Assembly (NCBI GenBank): GCA_002837195.1
Contig: KZ478067.1
Location: 1-64,000 of the forward strand
Length of the DNA: 64,000 bases
Origin: Enterobacterales bacterium CwR94
Lineage (GTDB): Bacteria; Pseudomonadota; Gammaproteobacteria; Enterobacterales; Enterobacteriaceae
Direction: 5' to 3'
Part shown: positions 54,621 to 63,414 of the stretch, one piece after another
How the letters are laid out: each line of letters opens with the position of its first letter
Numbering within the stretch: position 1 is the stretch's first letter
Position numbers and translations under genes: made by a program
Notes under the pieces: generated by a model
Seen by the model: only the letters and a program-made list of their open reading frames with translations
Told to the model about the DNA's origin: nothing
Database searches by the model: none

Positions 54621-54947
54621 AGTCATGTCTCCTGTTTAATCACTATCGACGTTAACGTGCGTTCGGGCGCATCAATAAACGGGGGTTTTCTTCCCGACAA
54701 TCCACTAAATGACACCCAAACTGCGTAGATAATCCTGATAAAGGCCCACAGCGCGTCTGCGGGCCTTTACCACTTTTGATTTAATGTATTCAGACATCGT
54801 GAGAATAATTAACAACAGCGTGAAGAATATAAAGAACGGTATGAATAAGGCGCACCACAATCTGCTTTATAATAAGCAATCACTTTATTTATACTGCTTA
54901 AAATACACAGACAGGTGCGATATTCTTTTATTCAAACGCTAATAAGA
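54621..54947. other. Gap between catalase-like copies 1 and 2
   Basis: This 327-bp stretch holds no convincing gene. It contains a terminator-like hairpin at 54739-54769 and an AT-rich part between that hairpin and the copy 2 stop. The promoter for the copy 1, small protein and GH16 genes probably lies between 54640 and 54735, but I see no clear -35/-10 pair. Confidence 0.4.
54739..54769 (-). terminator. Rho-independent terminator after catalase-like copy 2
   Basis: A perfect 9-bp stem TAAAGGCCC / GGGCCTTTA, with three more pairs inside (CAG/CTG), forms a long hairpin whose minus-strand 3' side reads CCTTTA. It lies 180 nt beyond the copy 2 stop and marks a transcription boundary within the cluster. 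Confidence 0.6.
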
Positions 54948-56519
54948 TTAAGCGCCATAACTGATATGGAAATCATCAAGCTCCAGTCGCGTGAGTCCCT
55001 CAATGTAGTGAATATTCAGGGCGACGATCGCGTTATTGGGGTCAGCATCGATCGTCACTCTCCCCGCGCCTTGAAATAACATCACCGGCATGCTCGACGC
55101 TTCGCCCGCCTGATTTTCCGCAATAATCTTCACATAACCCGCCGCATGTTCAGACAGCACGGAAGCCCCGAATCTGACGCTGTTGACCGTTCCATATTGG
55201 GGATGAAACACAATGCGCAGCGCGCCCTTGTTTCTCTCGGTGTTATCCAGTTGAATCACTTTGTCTGAGGTGATCCCGCTGACAGGCTGCTGGGTGGTGG
55301 TGATTTTTACAGACTGCGGCATATCGCGGGCACTTACCGCAAAATATTGATAATCATAGTAATGATTTTTATCAATCAGCAGTTCGCCGACGCCATCGAA
55401 GTTTTCCACCCGCTCCTCTTTCGACGGCGGCCAGGGCTGTTCAAACGTCGGCTGATAAGGCGGCTTAGGGGCCTCTGGCAATCTTGGCTCCGTTGGCTCG
55501 CCGATGGTTTCGCCATTCACATTGCGTCGCACCTGCGCAGATGAGCGGTATACCACTTTGCGGGCGTCGGCAATACTGCCCACCGGTGCCAGCTCAGGCA
55601 GTGTGCGCCAGATATTGTAGGCAAGGCTCTCACCATAGGCACCCTGTCCGCGAGCCAGGATATTTTGTTTCGGCAGCGTCAAGGTTGCCACTTTTACCGG
55701 CACGGCTTCGCTCTCTTTCCACAGACTGCGGGCGCTGATAATCGACTGCGTTTCCGGGTTATTGCGCAACTGCACAAAGAAATCCAGCCGCACGTCGCCG
55801 TTATACAGACGCTCTTGCATATCTTTTGCCAGATAGCCTGCGGCCTCTTTATCAGCAGGTGTATTCGGCTCCGCCACCGACTGCGTGGTGATCACAAATT
55901 TGCAGTAATCATCCTCGCCGAACTTGTAGGGAATGCAACTCCACAGCGGCTCGGTAAGGACACTCTCCACGGTTCGTTTGCCCATTTCATCCAGAATGCG
56001 GGCGGTTTCCGGGTGATCCTGTAAAAATGCATCCAGCGTGCCGTTAATCGCCGCGGTTTTAAATTCACACATCTCCATCGCATCGGCGGCGAAAAACACC
56101 TCCGTGTTTTGCAGAATAAAATCCAACGTCGTCGCGAAACGATCTTCTTCCAACGCTTTCTCACCCGGCACCGCAAATAATTTGATGCCGATACCGACGG
56201 TGGTGTTTTTATCCGCCCGCTCATCCGGCACATCGCTGGAATAACGTACCCAGGCGTCGAAACGCGCGCCGGGTTGAAAAAGACCAACCTGATACTTTTT
56301 ATCCAGATTATCTACCACCTGAAAAACGCCGTGCGCACTGCCGTGTTGCTTGATAAACGCCGCCCGCTTCGCGGGGGTCTGCTGTTCGTCGACAATATGA
56401 TCATGTTGCACCTTATCCACAAACATACGCCGGATCCCTTCAATGGCGGTCTCCATGCTTTGTGCTTCCGGGGTCGGAGGTAAGTGCGTTTTAGACGTCA
56501 TGGTGTCTTGATTGGACAT
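54948..56519 (-). CDS. Catalase-superfamily protein with C-terminal module (copy 2)
   Basis: A 523-residue close paralogue of copy 1; the catalase-like domains are nearly the same in sequence (GSAHGVFQVVDNLDKKYQVG, LQNTEVFFAADAMEM, DARKVVYRSSAQVRRN). The Arg and Tyr of the proximal heme motif are kept and the distal His position is again not His. The C-terminal module ends TRLELDDFHISY and is more diverged than the heme domain. The ATG at 56519 has AGGAGA 9 nt upstream. It lies 75 nt after the GH19 endolysin gene. No signal peptide. Confidence 0.85.
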   Translation of the reverse strand: MSNQDTMTSKTHLPPTPEAQSMETAIEGIRRMFVDKVQHDHIVDEQQTPAKRAAFIKQHGSAHGVFQVVDNLDKKYQVGLFQPGARFDAWVRYSSDVPDERADKNTTVGIGIKLFAVPGEKALEEDRFATTLDFILQNTEVFFAADAMEMCEFKTAAINGTLDAFLQDHPETARILDEMGKRTVESVLTEPLWSCIPYKFGEDDYCKFVITTQSVAEPNTPADKEAAGYLAKDMQERLYNGDVRLDFFVQLRNNPETQSIISARSLWKESEAVPVKVATLTLPKQNILARGQGAYGESLAYNIWRTLPELAPVGSIADARKVVYRSSAQVRRNVNGETIGEPTEPRLPEAPKPPYQPTFEQPWPPSKEERVENFDGVGELLIDKNHYYDYQYFAVSARDMPQSVKITTTQQPVSGITSDKVIQLDNTERNKGALRIVFHPQYGTVNSVRFGASVLSEHAAGYVKIIAENQAGEASSMPVMLFQGAGRVTIDADPNNAIVALNIHYIEGLTRLELDDFHISYGA

Positions 56520-56594
56520 AGGTTTGTCTCCTGTTTTATCAATGGGTATTACGCGGTGAGATCGAACAGATTCAAGAAGGGGAAATCACACTTA

Positions 56595-57254
56595 TCAGAG
56601 CAGGCCCATTACCTCCTGTTGCGCATCCGGTAACAGCACACGTTGTGCCTGCAACGTGCGCGAAATACGCGCATTCAGGCCATTAAATCCGCCATTGATG
56701 CAGCGCGTTAACGCCCGAACATCATTGCTGTCGGCAAACTGATTGCAGCCTTTCTCTCGCCAAAACCAGCCTGCTGAACAAGCGGCATGCATCACATCGA
56801 GCAACAGATCGGGGTTCTCCTCCAACGCCAGCCCTAACGCCTTGCCGCAGGCGGCATAGTTGCTGCGAAAGGTGATTTGCTTTAATCCACGGCCACGAAA
56901 TTTCCAGCCATCGCCACTGTCCACATTGCCATAACGACCGCCATACACGCATTCCGCAATCTCTGACTGCCGTGCGGCAGAGAGTGGCGGCTCGCTGGCT
57001 TGACGCCCCCACCGCTCACGTTGTTCGGCGCTCAGTCGGGAACCGAATATCTTCAGCCCCTCCACGCTGTAGTTCAAAGACTCCTCCAGGTGGCGGAAGC
57101 CACCGGATTCCACTCCGGTTTGTGCCAGAAAATGGGCCTGCCTAAGGGGAGTGTCGATGTCGCTGCTTTCCATCGCCACCCGCACAGGATGATACCAGCG
57201 GTTTGCCAGCTCAGCGGTCAGGCCGGTGGCACGCATAAACTCATTTTTCGTCAT
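56595..57254 (-). CDS. GH19 endolysin (chitinase-like lysozyme)
   Basis: A 219-residue glycoside hydrolase family 19 protein of the type used by phages as endolysins. The first catalytic Glu is in AHFLAQTGVESGGF (Glu49), with a second acid at Glu57/58 in HLEESLNYS; FRGRGLKQITFRSNY and INGGFNGLNAR are family signatures. No signal peptide or membrane anchor, so it needs a holin to reach the wall. The ATG at 57254 has AAGGAG 7 nt upstream and is preferred over 57278. It lies between lodB-like and catalase-like genes, away from the holin and spanins of the same strand. Confidence 0.9.
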   Translation of the reverse strand: MTKNEFMRATGLTAELANRWYHPVRVAMESSDIDTPLRQAHFLAQTGVESGGFRHLEESLNYSVEGLKIFGSRLSAEQRERWGRQASEPPLSAARQSEIAECVYGGRYGNVDSGDGWKFRGRGLKQITFRSNYAACGKALGLALEENPDLLLDVMHAACSAGWFWREKGCNQFADSNDVRALTRCINGGFNGLNARISRTLQAQRVLLPDAQQEVMGLL

Positions 57255-57283
57255 CAGTGACTCCTTGTAGAGATCCATTACGT

Positions 57284-58381
57284 TTATCGGTGATGTGTGG
57301 CCCAGAAGGGATCATCTGGCCATCGTTGCTCCTGTCGGTAGTAGTGCCGAACCTCGCTCTGATACACATAGCGAATTTCGGCAACGCGTTCGGCGTATTG
57401 CGCCAGCAGTGTCTGGTTCCCGCTCTGCAGCACAGCACTGACAGCCTCAGCACTGCGCACTCCCGTATAGAGGGCGTTGTAGAGTCCTTGCGACGACAGC
57501 GGGTCGAAGGAGAGTGCAGCATCGCCAGCGGCCACCCAGCGCGGGCCGCACACGCTGACCAGATGGCTTCCGGCAGCATCAACGACCTGTACCGGAAGGT
57601 GTGCCACAGCGTGCTTACCGGTTAACCCGCGCTGGATATAGCGGGTGGTTCGAAGCTGGTCCAGAAAACCCGTGGGCTGCTGAAGCAACGTTTTTGCCCG
57701 TTCCGGGAGCGTAAAAAAGGCAAAAAGCCGATTTCTCTCAGGTAGCCCAGCGCTGTACCACCAGCCAGAGGGCGCGGCCTCAATAATGCTGCGCGTATCA
57801 TCGTAGCCATCGGGATACCACGCACAGAGGGCAAGCAGTGGCGGATCGCGGCGTGCGATCCCCCCTAATTGCCGCGCCACCGTTCGTGCCTTACCACTGG
57901 CGTCAATGATCCATTTTGCATGCAGGGTAGCCTCACCCGCCTGCACCTCTACGCCATGCTCGGAAGCGGTGACCGTATTCAGGTGTGCACGCAGAAAGCT
58001 GACCCCGGCCTCTCTGGCCGCGTTTTGCAGGCACTGTTCAAAACGCGCGCGATCAAGGTGCCAACCGCAACCGTAGGGATCGCGAATAGCATCGGTGGCA
58101 TGGAGCTGTGCATTGCCCCAACTGGCGAGATTGCCGGGATTGGGCAATGGCTGACTTTGCGCAAACCAGGAGTGTAATCCCGCCGCTTGCAGCAACGGCG
58201 CAATGGCACCGGGCAGGCTCTCGCCCACTTTAGGGCGCATTGACGACAGGCTGTCCAGCATGATGACCTGCGCACCTTGTCGTGCCAGAACGCGGGCCGC
58301 AACAGCACCCGCAGGACCCGCACCGACAACCAGCACGTCACAGGACAGCGTCGTTATCGTTGACGCTGAAACGCTTCCCAT
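57284..58381 (-). CDS. LodB-like FAD-dependent maturation protein
   Basis: A 365-residue flavoprotein of the geranylgeranyl-reductase/halogenase-like class that includes LodB, which is needed to form the quinone cofactor of LodA. The dinucleotide motif is VLVVGAGPAGAVAAR (residues 16-30), with DSLSSMRPKVGESLPG and the second FAD motif WVAAGDAALSFDPLSSQG. It overlaps the lodA-like gene by 28 nt and has GGAGG before its ATG, so the two are translated together. No signal peptide. By family and pairing it acts in the cytoplasm on the LodA-like partner. Confidence 0.88.
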   Translation of the reverse strand: MGSVSASTITTLSCDVLVVGAGPAGAVAARVLARQGAQVIMLDSLSSMRPKVGESLPGAIAPLLQAAGLHSWFAQSQPLPNPGNLASWGNAQLHATDAIRDPYGCGWHLDRARFEQCLQNAAREAGVSFLRAHLNTVTASEHGVEVQAGEATLHAKWIIDASGKARTVARQLGGIARRDPPLLALCAWYPDGYDDTRSIIEAAPSGWWYSAGLPERNRLFAFFTLPERAKTLLQQPTGFLDQLRTTRYIQRGLTGKHAVAHLPVQVVDAAGSHLVSVCGPRWVAAGDAALSFDPLSSQGLYNALYTGVRSAEAVSAVLQSGNQTLLAQYAERVAEIRYVYQSEVRHYYRQEQRWPDDPFWATHHR

Positions 58382-60372
58382 TGCGCCTCCGTCCAGCCTG
58401 CCTGTTCAAGCAGGTTGGCCCGATTCAGGACAGGACGGCCATCAAGGGTGCCGCTAAAGGCTGATGCCGCAGCAGGAAGCGGCGGCTGGCCCGGCTTGCG
58501 TTGCTCGACAAACACCGTTTGTATCTGTTCGGCATAATCCGCAGGAGCAGGACGGCGCTGCACAATGCCCATTTCATCAAAGCGTGCCACCATCGCCTGC
58601 ATCACGCTCTCATTGTCACGGTTCTCCAGCAGGAACGTCCGCAGCCACTTATCACGGGTCTGGAAAGCCTCCTGACGCTCTTTTTCCGACAGCGTGGTGT
58701 CACTGTAGAGCTGGTAATTCTCCTCGGAGAGCACTTCGTTCGGCACACTGGCTGGCCAGAAGGTCGGTAAGTAGGGATGAAATTCGGGATCGTAACCTGA
58801 ACGGCAACGCGCGGTGTCACCCTGCCACGGCACAGCCATCCAACGCGTCAGATCGCCAGGCCCCTGCCCCTGCAGCGGACCATTTTCAGCGACGGCCTGT
58901 TCCGGGGTCAGCAGATCGCCATAGTCTTCCCCGATCAGTGCCGTATCGCGGGATTTGATACGCACCAGTTCGCTGTACAGCGAGGCGTGGCGCATTGGCC
59001 ATGTCAGCTCACAGCCCGGATGGAACGCATCAGCGCAGCAGAACGAGAGCGGGCCAGCATCTAGCCGCGCGGGTTGCTCAGCAACCGGTGACGCTTCGAT
59101 CGGTTTGGCATACACCGGATCCGGAAATTGCGGGACCGACGGATAGTTTTCTGCATTCAGGTCAGCGGCAAAATCGGCCAGCACAAAGTCAGCAAGATGT
59201 TGATAGGATTGCGGTGCGACCGGTAAAAGATCGTCTTTTAACGCGGGTGATGCGCCGGCATAACCATCGCCATACAACTGAGGCCATTTCAGTGCTGCGC
59301 CGCCGTGCACCGTGGTGTCATCGGGTGAGCGGAATTTTGCATAGACATCAAAACGCTGACGATCGCTGTCTGCTTCAGGCAAGGTGCGCAACAATGCGGC
59401 ATCAATGGGATCGGTGCCGCCCATGCCGTGTGCCTGAGCCGATCCCAGATTCACCCATTGCAGAGCGGAAAGGCGTTCCAGCAGCGGCAGGACATGTGCA
59501 GAGTAAGAGGTCTCTGCATCCGAAAGCGTCATTCCCGCCTCCACCGCAGTATGGCGCGCCATGTCATACAGCGAACGGAAAGGCACAATGCCGGGGGCAT
59601 AGTCAGGCGGAGCCACCACCACCCAGGCACCCGTGACGGGAATCGCGTTGCCTTGCACACTGACCGTCGCAGAAACAGGACCGTCAGAAATATCGTCGTA
59701 CCAGTCAACGGAGTTATTGAAGTTATGTTCTACGCCCTGCTCGTCATAAATCAATAACGGTGCGCCACTGGGCGACGCGGCCACGCCGTGACCGCCGAGC
59801 ACCAACAAACGCCCCTGCTCATCAGTGCGCAACTCCCCCAGGTTTACCGGCACATTCTTGAAGCTGCCCCCGTCTAATTGCACGCTGGCGGCATTCACAC
59901 CGCGAATATGTTTAGCCGGTGGTCTAATTTCCAGCGCCCGGCGTTGCTCACCGGTCAGCAGCGGGTTACGACGCGGAACCGACTGCGCTTTAGGCTGGTC
60001 CATCGCCGCGTCAAACACATACCAGGATGATTTGGTGTTCGCCACTTCAACTTGCCATTCGATATCCGCCGTCTCCGGGGTCAACTCTTTGATCGCGACA
60101 CCCGCTTTGTTGTAACCATAAATTCTAAAACGGGCCGCCTGGCGCTTCATCGCCCCCGTGCTGTCACGCGTGGTGCCAAACGCCGGTGGCGGTGCTGCGG
60201 GATATTCGGGGCCAATATAAAATTCATGTTGGCTATTACCCACGCGCGCAATACCAATGCCGGGGTGAATTTTCGCATAGGCGATTTCATTATCCTCGAC
60301 GACAGATAATGAAGAAATATTTTGAGTGGGTTCAGAAATGCCAGCCTGAGGATAAGACTTGTCGTTATTCAT
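58354..60372 (-). CDS. LodA-like CTQ-dependent amino-acid oxidase
   Basis: A 672-residue protein of the LodA/GoxA family. LodA of Marinomonas oxidises lysine at the epsilon amino group and releases hydrogen peroxide, which kills competitors. Family features are IHPGIGIARVGNS near the start, the N-terminal beta domain, DLTRWMAVPWQGDTARC and YLPTFWPASVPNEVL. The cofactor Trp is probably in PTFWP (about 539); the partner Cys could be in FHPGCELTW (about 454) or TARC (about 523). No signal peptide, as in LodA. The substrate amino acid cannot be read from the sequence. It lies 27 nt after catalase-like copy 3. Confidence 0.88.
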   Translation of the reverse strand: MNNDKSYPQAGISEPTQNISSLSVVEDNEIAYAKIHPGIGIARVGNSQHEFYIGPEYPAAPPPAFGTTRDSTGAMKRQAARFRIYGYNKAGVAIKELTPETADIEWQVEVANTKSSWYVFDAAMDQPKAQSVPRRNPLLTGEQRRALEIRPPAKHIRGVNAASVQLDGGSFKNVPVNLGELRTDEQGRLLVLGGHGVAASPSGAPLLIYDEQGVEHNFNNSVDWYDDISDGPVSATVSVQGNAIPVTGAWVVVAPPDYAPGIVPFRSLYDMARHTAVEAGMTLSDAETSYSAHVLPLLERLSALQWVNLGSAQAHGMGGTDPIDAALLRTLPEADSDRQRFDVYAKFRSPDDTTVHGGAALKWPQLYGDGYAGASPALKDDLLPVAPQSYQHLADFVLADFAADLNAENYPSVPQFPDPVYAKPIEASPVAEQPARLDAGPLSFCCADAFHPGCELTWPMRHASLYSELVRIKSRDTALIGEDYGDLLTPEQAVAENGPLQGQGPGDLTRWMAVPWQGDTARCRSGYDPEFHPYLPTFWPASVPNEVLSEENYQLYSDTTLSEKERQEAFQTRDKWLRTFLLENRDNESVMQAMVARFDEMGIVQRRPAPADYAEQIQTVFVEQRKPGQPPLPAAASAFSGTLDGRPVLNRANLLEQAGWTEAQWEAFQRQR

Positions 60373-60399
60373 AATAATACCTTTATTTAATGACGGAAA

Positions 60400-61956
60400 T
60401 TATTGTTCTTCCATGGTGAAATCATCAATTTCAAGTAATGAAACCCCGGAGCCAAAAAATTTTAATGAACGAATCGCTTGTCCTTTATCGGGAACAAAAA
60501 CCAACTCTTTACTTTCATTGCTCACGTATTGAAATGGAGCAGACGTCATGGTGCTGGATTGGTCATGCACCGACAGCGTAATAGGTTTCTCGCCCTGTAG
60601 TTTCGCCGAAATATTAAGTGCGAGCTGTTTCAGCGGTTGATTGAAGATAAATTCGCAGCCGACTACTTGTTCATATTCATTTTTTAACTGAAAGGCATTT
60701 CCTCGGGTAATTGATGTTGATTTGCCAATACGATAGGTCAGGCTGCTGTACATCGTATTACTGATTTTAAGCCGGGAAGTGTCATAAACTTCACCGGGAC
60801 GGATAGTGGTTTCAGGAAAGCGAGCAAAGTCCTCGATGAAATGATCCTTATCGGGCGACCATGGCCGCTCAAACGTGGGCTGATAAGGCGGCTCCGGCGC
60901 TTTTGCCGGGCGGGGACGCACAGGCTCCCCGGTCGACTGCCCATTCGTATCACGCCGCGTCTGCGCTGAAGAGCGATACACCACCTTACGCGCCTCAGCA
61001 ATGCTGCCGAGGGGAATCATTTCCGGCAGCGTGCGCCAGATATTGTAGGAGAGCGTCTCGCCGTAAGCCCCTTGCCCGCGCGCTTCAACGGTCTGCTGTG
61101 GCAGGATAAGCGTTGCCACTTTCACCGGCACCGCCTCGTCCTCCTTCCATAAGCTACGGGCACTTTCTATCGACTGCGTCTCTGGGTTATTGCGCAGTTG
61201 AACATAAAAATTCAGCCTAACCTCACCTTGTGACAGCCTCTCTTTTAAATCTCTGCCAAGGTAATTGGCGGCGTCCTGATCAACCGGATTCATCGGATCG
61301 GCAACCGATGCGCTGTCCACCTTGAATTTGCAATAGTTCCCCTCACCAAACTGATAGGGCACACAGCTCCATAAGGGTTCGGTCAGCACGCTTTCCACGG
61401 TTCTTTCTTCCATCGCTTTCAGGATGGCTGCGGTTTCAGGGTGCGTTTCAAGAAAGGCGGGTAACTCTCCCGCCAGCGCCGCTGATTTAAAGGCATACAT
61501 CTCCTCGGCATCGGCGGCAAAAAACACCTCCGTGTTTTGCAAAATAAAATCCAGGGTCGAACTGTGGACATCTTCTTCCAGCATCTTTTCGCCGGGCACA
61601 CCAAACAGTTTTATCCCCAGCCCCACGGTGGTGTTTTTATCCGGTTTCTCATCCGGTACGTCACTGGAATAACGCACCCAGGCTTCATAACTGGCACCCG
61701 GTTGAAAAATACCGACCTGATACTGGCTGGCCAGTTGTTCATCAACCTGGAATGTGCCGTAAGCACTGCCGTGCTGTTTAATAAAAGCCGCGCGCTTTGC
61801 CGGCGTCTGTTTTTCATCAACGATGTGATTGCGCTGTACCACATCCACAAACATGCGTCGGATCCCCTCAATCGCCTCTTCCTTATTCTGAGTCGACAGC
61901 ATGGTTGAGACTTCTCCAAGGTTTTCTTTTCCGTTAATAGTGTGATGGTTGCTCAT
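60400..61956 (-). CDS. Catalase-superfamily protein with C-terminal module (copy 3)
   Basis: A 518-residue paralogue of the proteins at 53028 and 54948 but more diverged. It keeps KQHGSAYGTFQV (Tyr where the others have His before Gly), LQNTEVFFAADAEEM and the proximal EARKVVYRSSAQTRRD. The C-terminal module (from DFARFPETTIRPG to LLEIDDFTME) is closer to that of the neighbouring protein at 61975 than to those of the other catalase-like copies. AGGAGAGG precedes the ATG. It lies directly upstream of the lodA-like gene, so it may deal with the peroxide or use it. Confidence 0.85.
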   Translation of the reverse strand: MSNHHTINGKENLGEVSTMLSTQNKEEAIEGIRRMFVDVVQRNHIVDEKQTPAKRAAFIKQHGSAYGTFQVDEQLASQYQVGIFQPGASYEAWVRYSSDVPDEKPDKNTTVGLGIKLFGVPGEKMLEEDVHSSTLDFILQNTEVFFAADAEEMYAFKSAALAGELPAFLETHPETAAILKAMEERTVESVLTEPLWSCVPYQFGEGNYCKFKVDSASVADPMNPVDQDAANYLGRDLKERLSQGEVRLNFYVQLRNNPETQSIESARSLWKEDEAVPVKVATLILPQQTVEARGQGAYGETLSYNIWRTLPEMIPLGSIAEARKVVYRSSAQTRRDTNGQSTGEPVRPRPAKAPEPPYQPTFERPWSPDKDHFIEDFARFPETTIRPGEVYDTSRLKISNTMYSSLTYRIGKSTSITRGNAFQLKNEYEQVVGCEFIFNQPLKQLALNISAKLQGEKPITLSVHDQSSTMTSAPFQYVSNESKELVFVPDKGQAIRSLKFFGSGVSLLEIDDFTMEEQ

Positions 61957-61974
61957 AGCCTCTCCTGCCCTTGA

Positions 61975-62799
61975 TTATTCCGTCATGGAAAAATTATCCA
62001 GCTCCATAAACGTCAGTTGGCCTGAATAAAAGGCCCGTAGTTTATGAATCTTTCCTTTCGTGCCATCCGCAACGAACTCGATATATTTCGTCGTGCTGCC
62101 TACGGTTTGTGGCGTAGCCATATCCGCTGCATTCTCATCGGTTGCCGCAAAGGTAATGGTGTCGGACAGTAATTGGGTGGAAAGCCAGAAACGCACCTTC
62201 GAGACGGGCTGATTGAACAGAATTTCCAGTGACCCGGATTTTTTATTCAGATTATCAATCTGCAGGACGTTGCCCTGAACACCCGGCTCAGCCATACGGC
62301 TGGCGGTAATCACCATGTCAGGCCCGGAATAGCCATTAAACACAGTCAGTCGCTGGGTATTGAATGAGGTTCCTGCCGGAATGACCGTTTCGTCGAAACG
62401 TTCAAAGTCCTCTGTTTCTGCCGATGCGCCCGCCTGAATAGTCAGGGCGCTGATGCGTGACATAGTGACGCTGGATGCACCCACCTGCTGAGTGGTATAC
62501 CAGAGATTGACTTGCCCGCCGCTGCTTTTACGAATGTAGTCACCGGGAATCAGGTAGCTATAGGCTTTGCCAGCCAGGTCTTCGGTAATCGCCAGCGGAT
62601 AACTGGTGACCGACCCCGCTTCGCTGCTGCCCTGCCAATACACGGTGAGTAAATCATAGGCTTTCAGGTTGGCCTCGGCGGGAATGACCACCGTGGCGTG
62701 CGAGACACTGTCAGAGAGGCTGCCGTTGCTGGCCTCCACCACGGAAGGCGCAGGCAAAATACCCGCGCCCTGACGGTCATGTTGATGAAGTTTATTCAT
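61975..62799 (-). CDS. Two-domain beta-sandwich protein sharing the C-terminal module
   Basis: A 274-residue protein without signal peptide. Residues of about 20-125 look like an Ig-like or invasin-type beta domain (HATVVIPAEANLKAYDLLTV, LIPGDYIRKSSGGQVNLWY). Residues of about 130 to the end match the C-terminal module of the catalase-like proteins (EDFERFDETVIPAGTSFNTQ, LEILFNQPVSKVRFW, FMELDNFSMTE). I do not recognise a named family. The ATG at 62799 has GGAG 9 nt upstream; a GTG at 62814 is less likely. It is the first gene of the oxidase operon, 18 nt before catalase-like copy 3, and may be a binding or scaffold component. Confidence 0.7.
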   Translation of the reverse strand: MNKLHQHDRQGAGILPAPSVVEASNGSLSDSVSHATVVIPAEANLKAYDLLTVYWQGSSEAGSVTSYPLAITEDLAGKAYSYLIPGDYIRKSSGGQVNLWYTTQQVGASSVTMSRISALTIQAGASAETEDFERFDETVIPAGTSFNTQRLTVFNGYSGPDMVITASRMAEPGVQGNVLQIDNLNKKSGSLEILFNQPVSKVRFWLSTQLLSDTITFAATDENAADMATPQTVGSTTKYIEFVADGTKGKIHKLRAFYSGQLTFMELDNFSMTE

Positions 62800-63084
62800 C
62801 GGTTTAATCTCCACTGTATTTTATAAGATCGGTGACGGGCGCAATATTGATTACTCGCCGCTGTCGATAACATCAGCACCGGCAATAGCCGATAGCCTTG
62901 CAGACATCGCCGTGAATGGCGTATATCATGTTTAACAATTGCACTTAATGACTGACGAAAGCCCTCCTAACATTGACAGGATTAAATAAGAAGAAATAAA
63001 AAAGTTGAGAATATACTCAACATCGCGATGGGCTTTTATATTGAATCAGGAATAATAAAAACAAATAGCGTCATTAATTCAATA
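62800..63084. promoter_or_regulatory. Gap between spanin genes and oxidase operon
   Basis: This 285-bp stretch holds the terminator of the lysis genes at 62998-63021 and, downstream of it on the minus strand, should contain the promoter of the oxidase operon starting at 62799. I see AT-rich segments but no hexamer pair strong enough to name. Confidence 0.4.
62998..63021 (-). terminator. Rho-independent terminator after Rz1
   Basis: On the minus strand GTTGAG / CTCAAC forms a perfect 6-bp stem with a 6-nt loop and is followed directly by six T residues. It lies 64 nt after the Rz1 stop and separates the holin-spanin genes from the oxidase operon transcriptionally. Confidence 0.65.
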
Positions 63085-63414
63085 TCATTTCTGCAGGCCT
63101 TGCCGCATACGCTCTATTTTTTGGATAACGTCTTTATCGTTATTACATTGCCGAAGCGCACCTAATAACATCATATTAAAGATAACGCTTTGCCCATACG
63201 TCATTTTGTTGGGGATACCAGGCACCGGTGTTTCAGCGATCAGACTGGCCGGTAGCGGCAGGATTGGCTTCTGACTCAGATAATTGTCTGTCGGTTCGTT
63301 TTCCTGCATTGCGCAATTGCTCAAGAGCAGCGGGAGGAACAGGTAGCGCAGCGGTCGGGTCGCTCTCCAGGGACTTATTGATTTTCCCCAACATATGATT
63401 AATTCTCTTATCAT
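63085..63414 (-). CDS. Rz1-type outer-membrane spanin lipoprotein (LysC-like)
   Basis: A 109-residue o-spanin. A basic/hydrophobic start leads to the lipobox LLLSNC (Cys34), followed by a proline-containing segment (QKPILPLPASLIAETPVPG) and the C-terminal pattern MTYGQSVIF with LRQCNNDKD seen in phage LysC/Rz1 proteins. It begins inside the Rz gene in another frame, overlaps it by 182 nt and extends beyond it, the usual spanin pair arrangement. With Rz it would fuse inner and outer membranes after wall degradation. Confidence 0.85.
   Translation of the reverse strand: MIRELIICWGKSISPWRATRPLRYLFLPLLLSNCAMQENEPTDNYLSQKPILPLPASLIAETPVPGIPNKMTYGQSVIFNMMLLGALRQCNNDKDVIQKIERMRQGLQK

Noticed and set aside
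54780-54940. Short plus-strand frame of about 50 codons between catalase-like genes
   Set aside because: Antisense to the operon, no ribosome binding site and low-complexity AT-rich composition.
53028-61956. Assembly duplication of one catalase gene
   Set aside because: The three copies differ throughout, especially in the C-terminal module, and have different neighbours.
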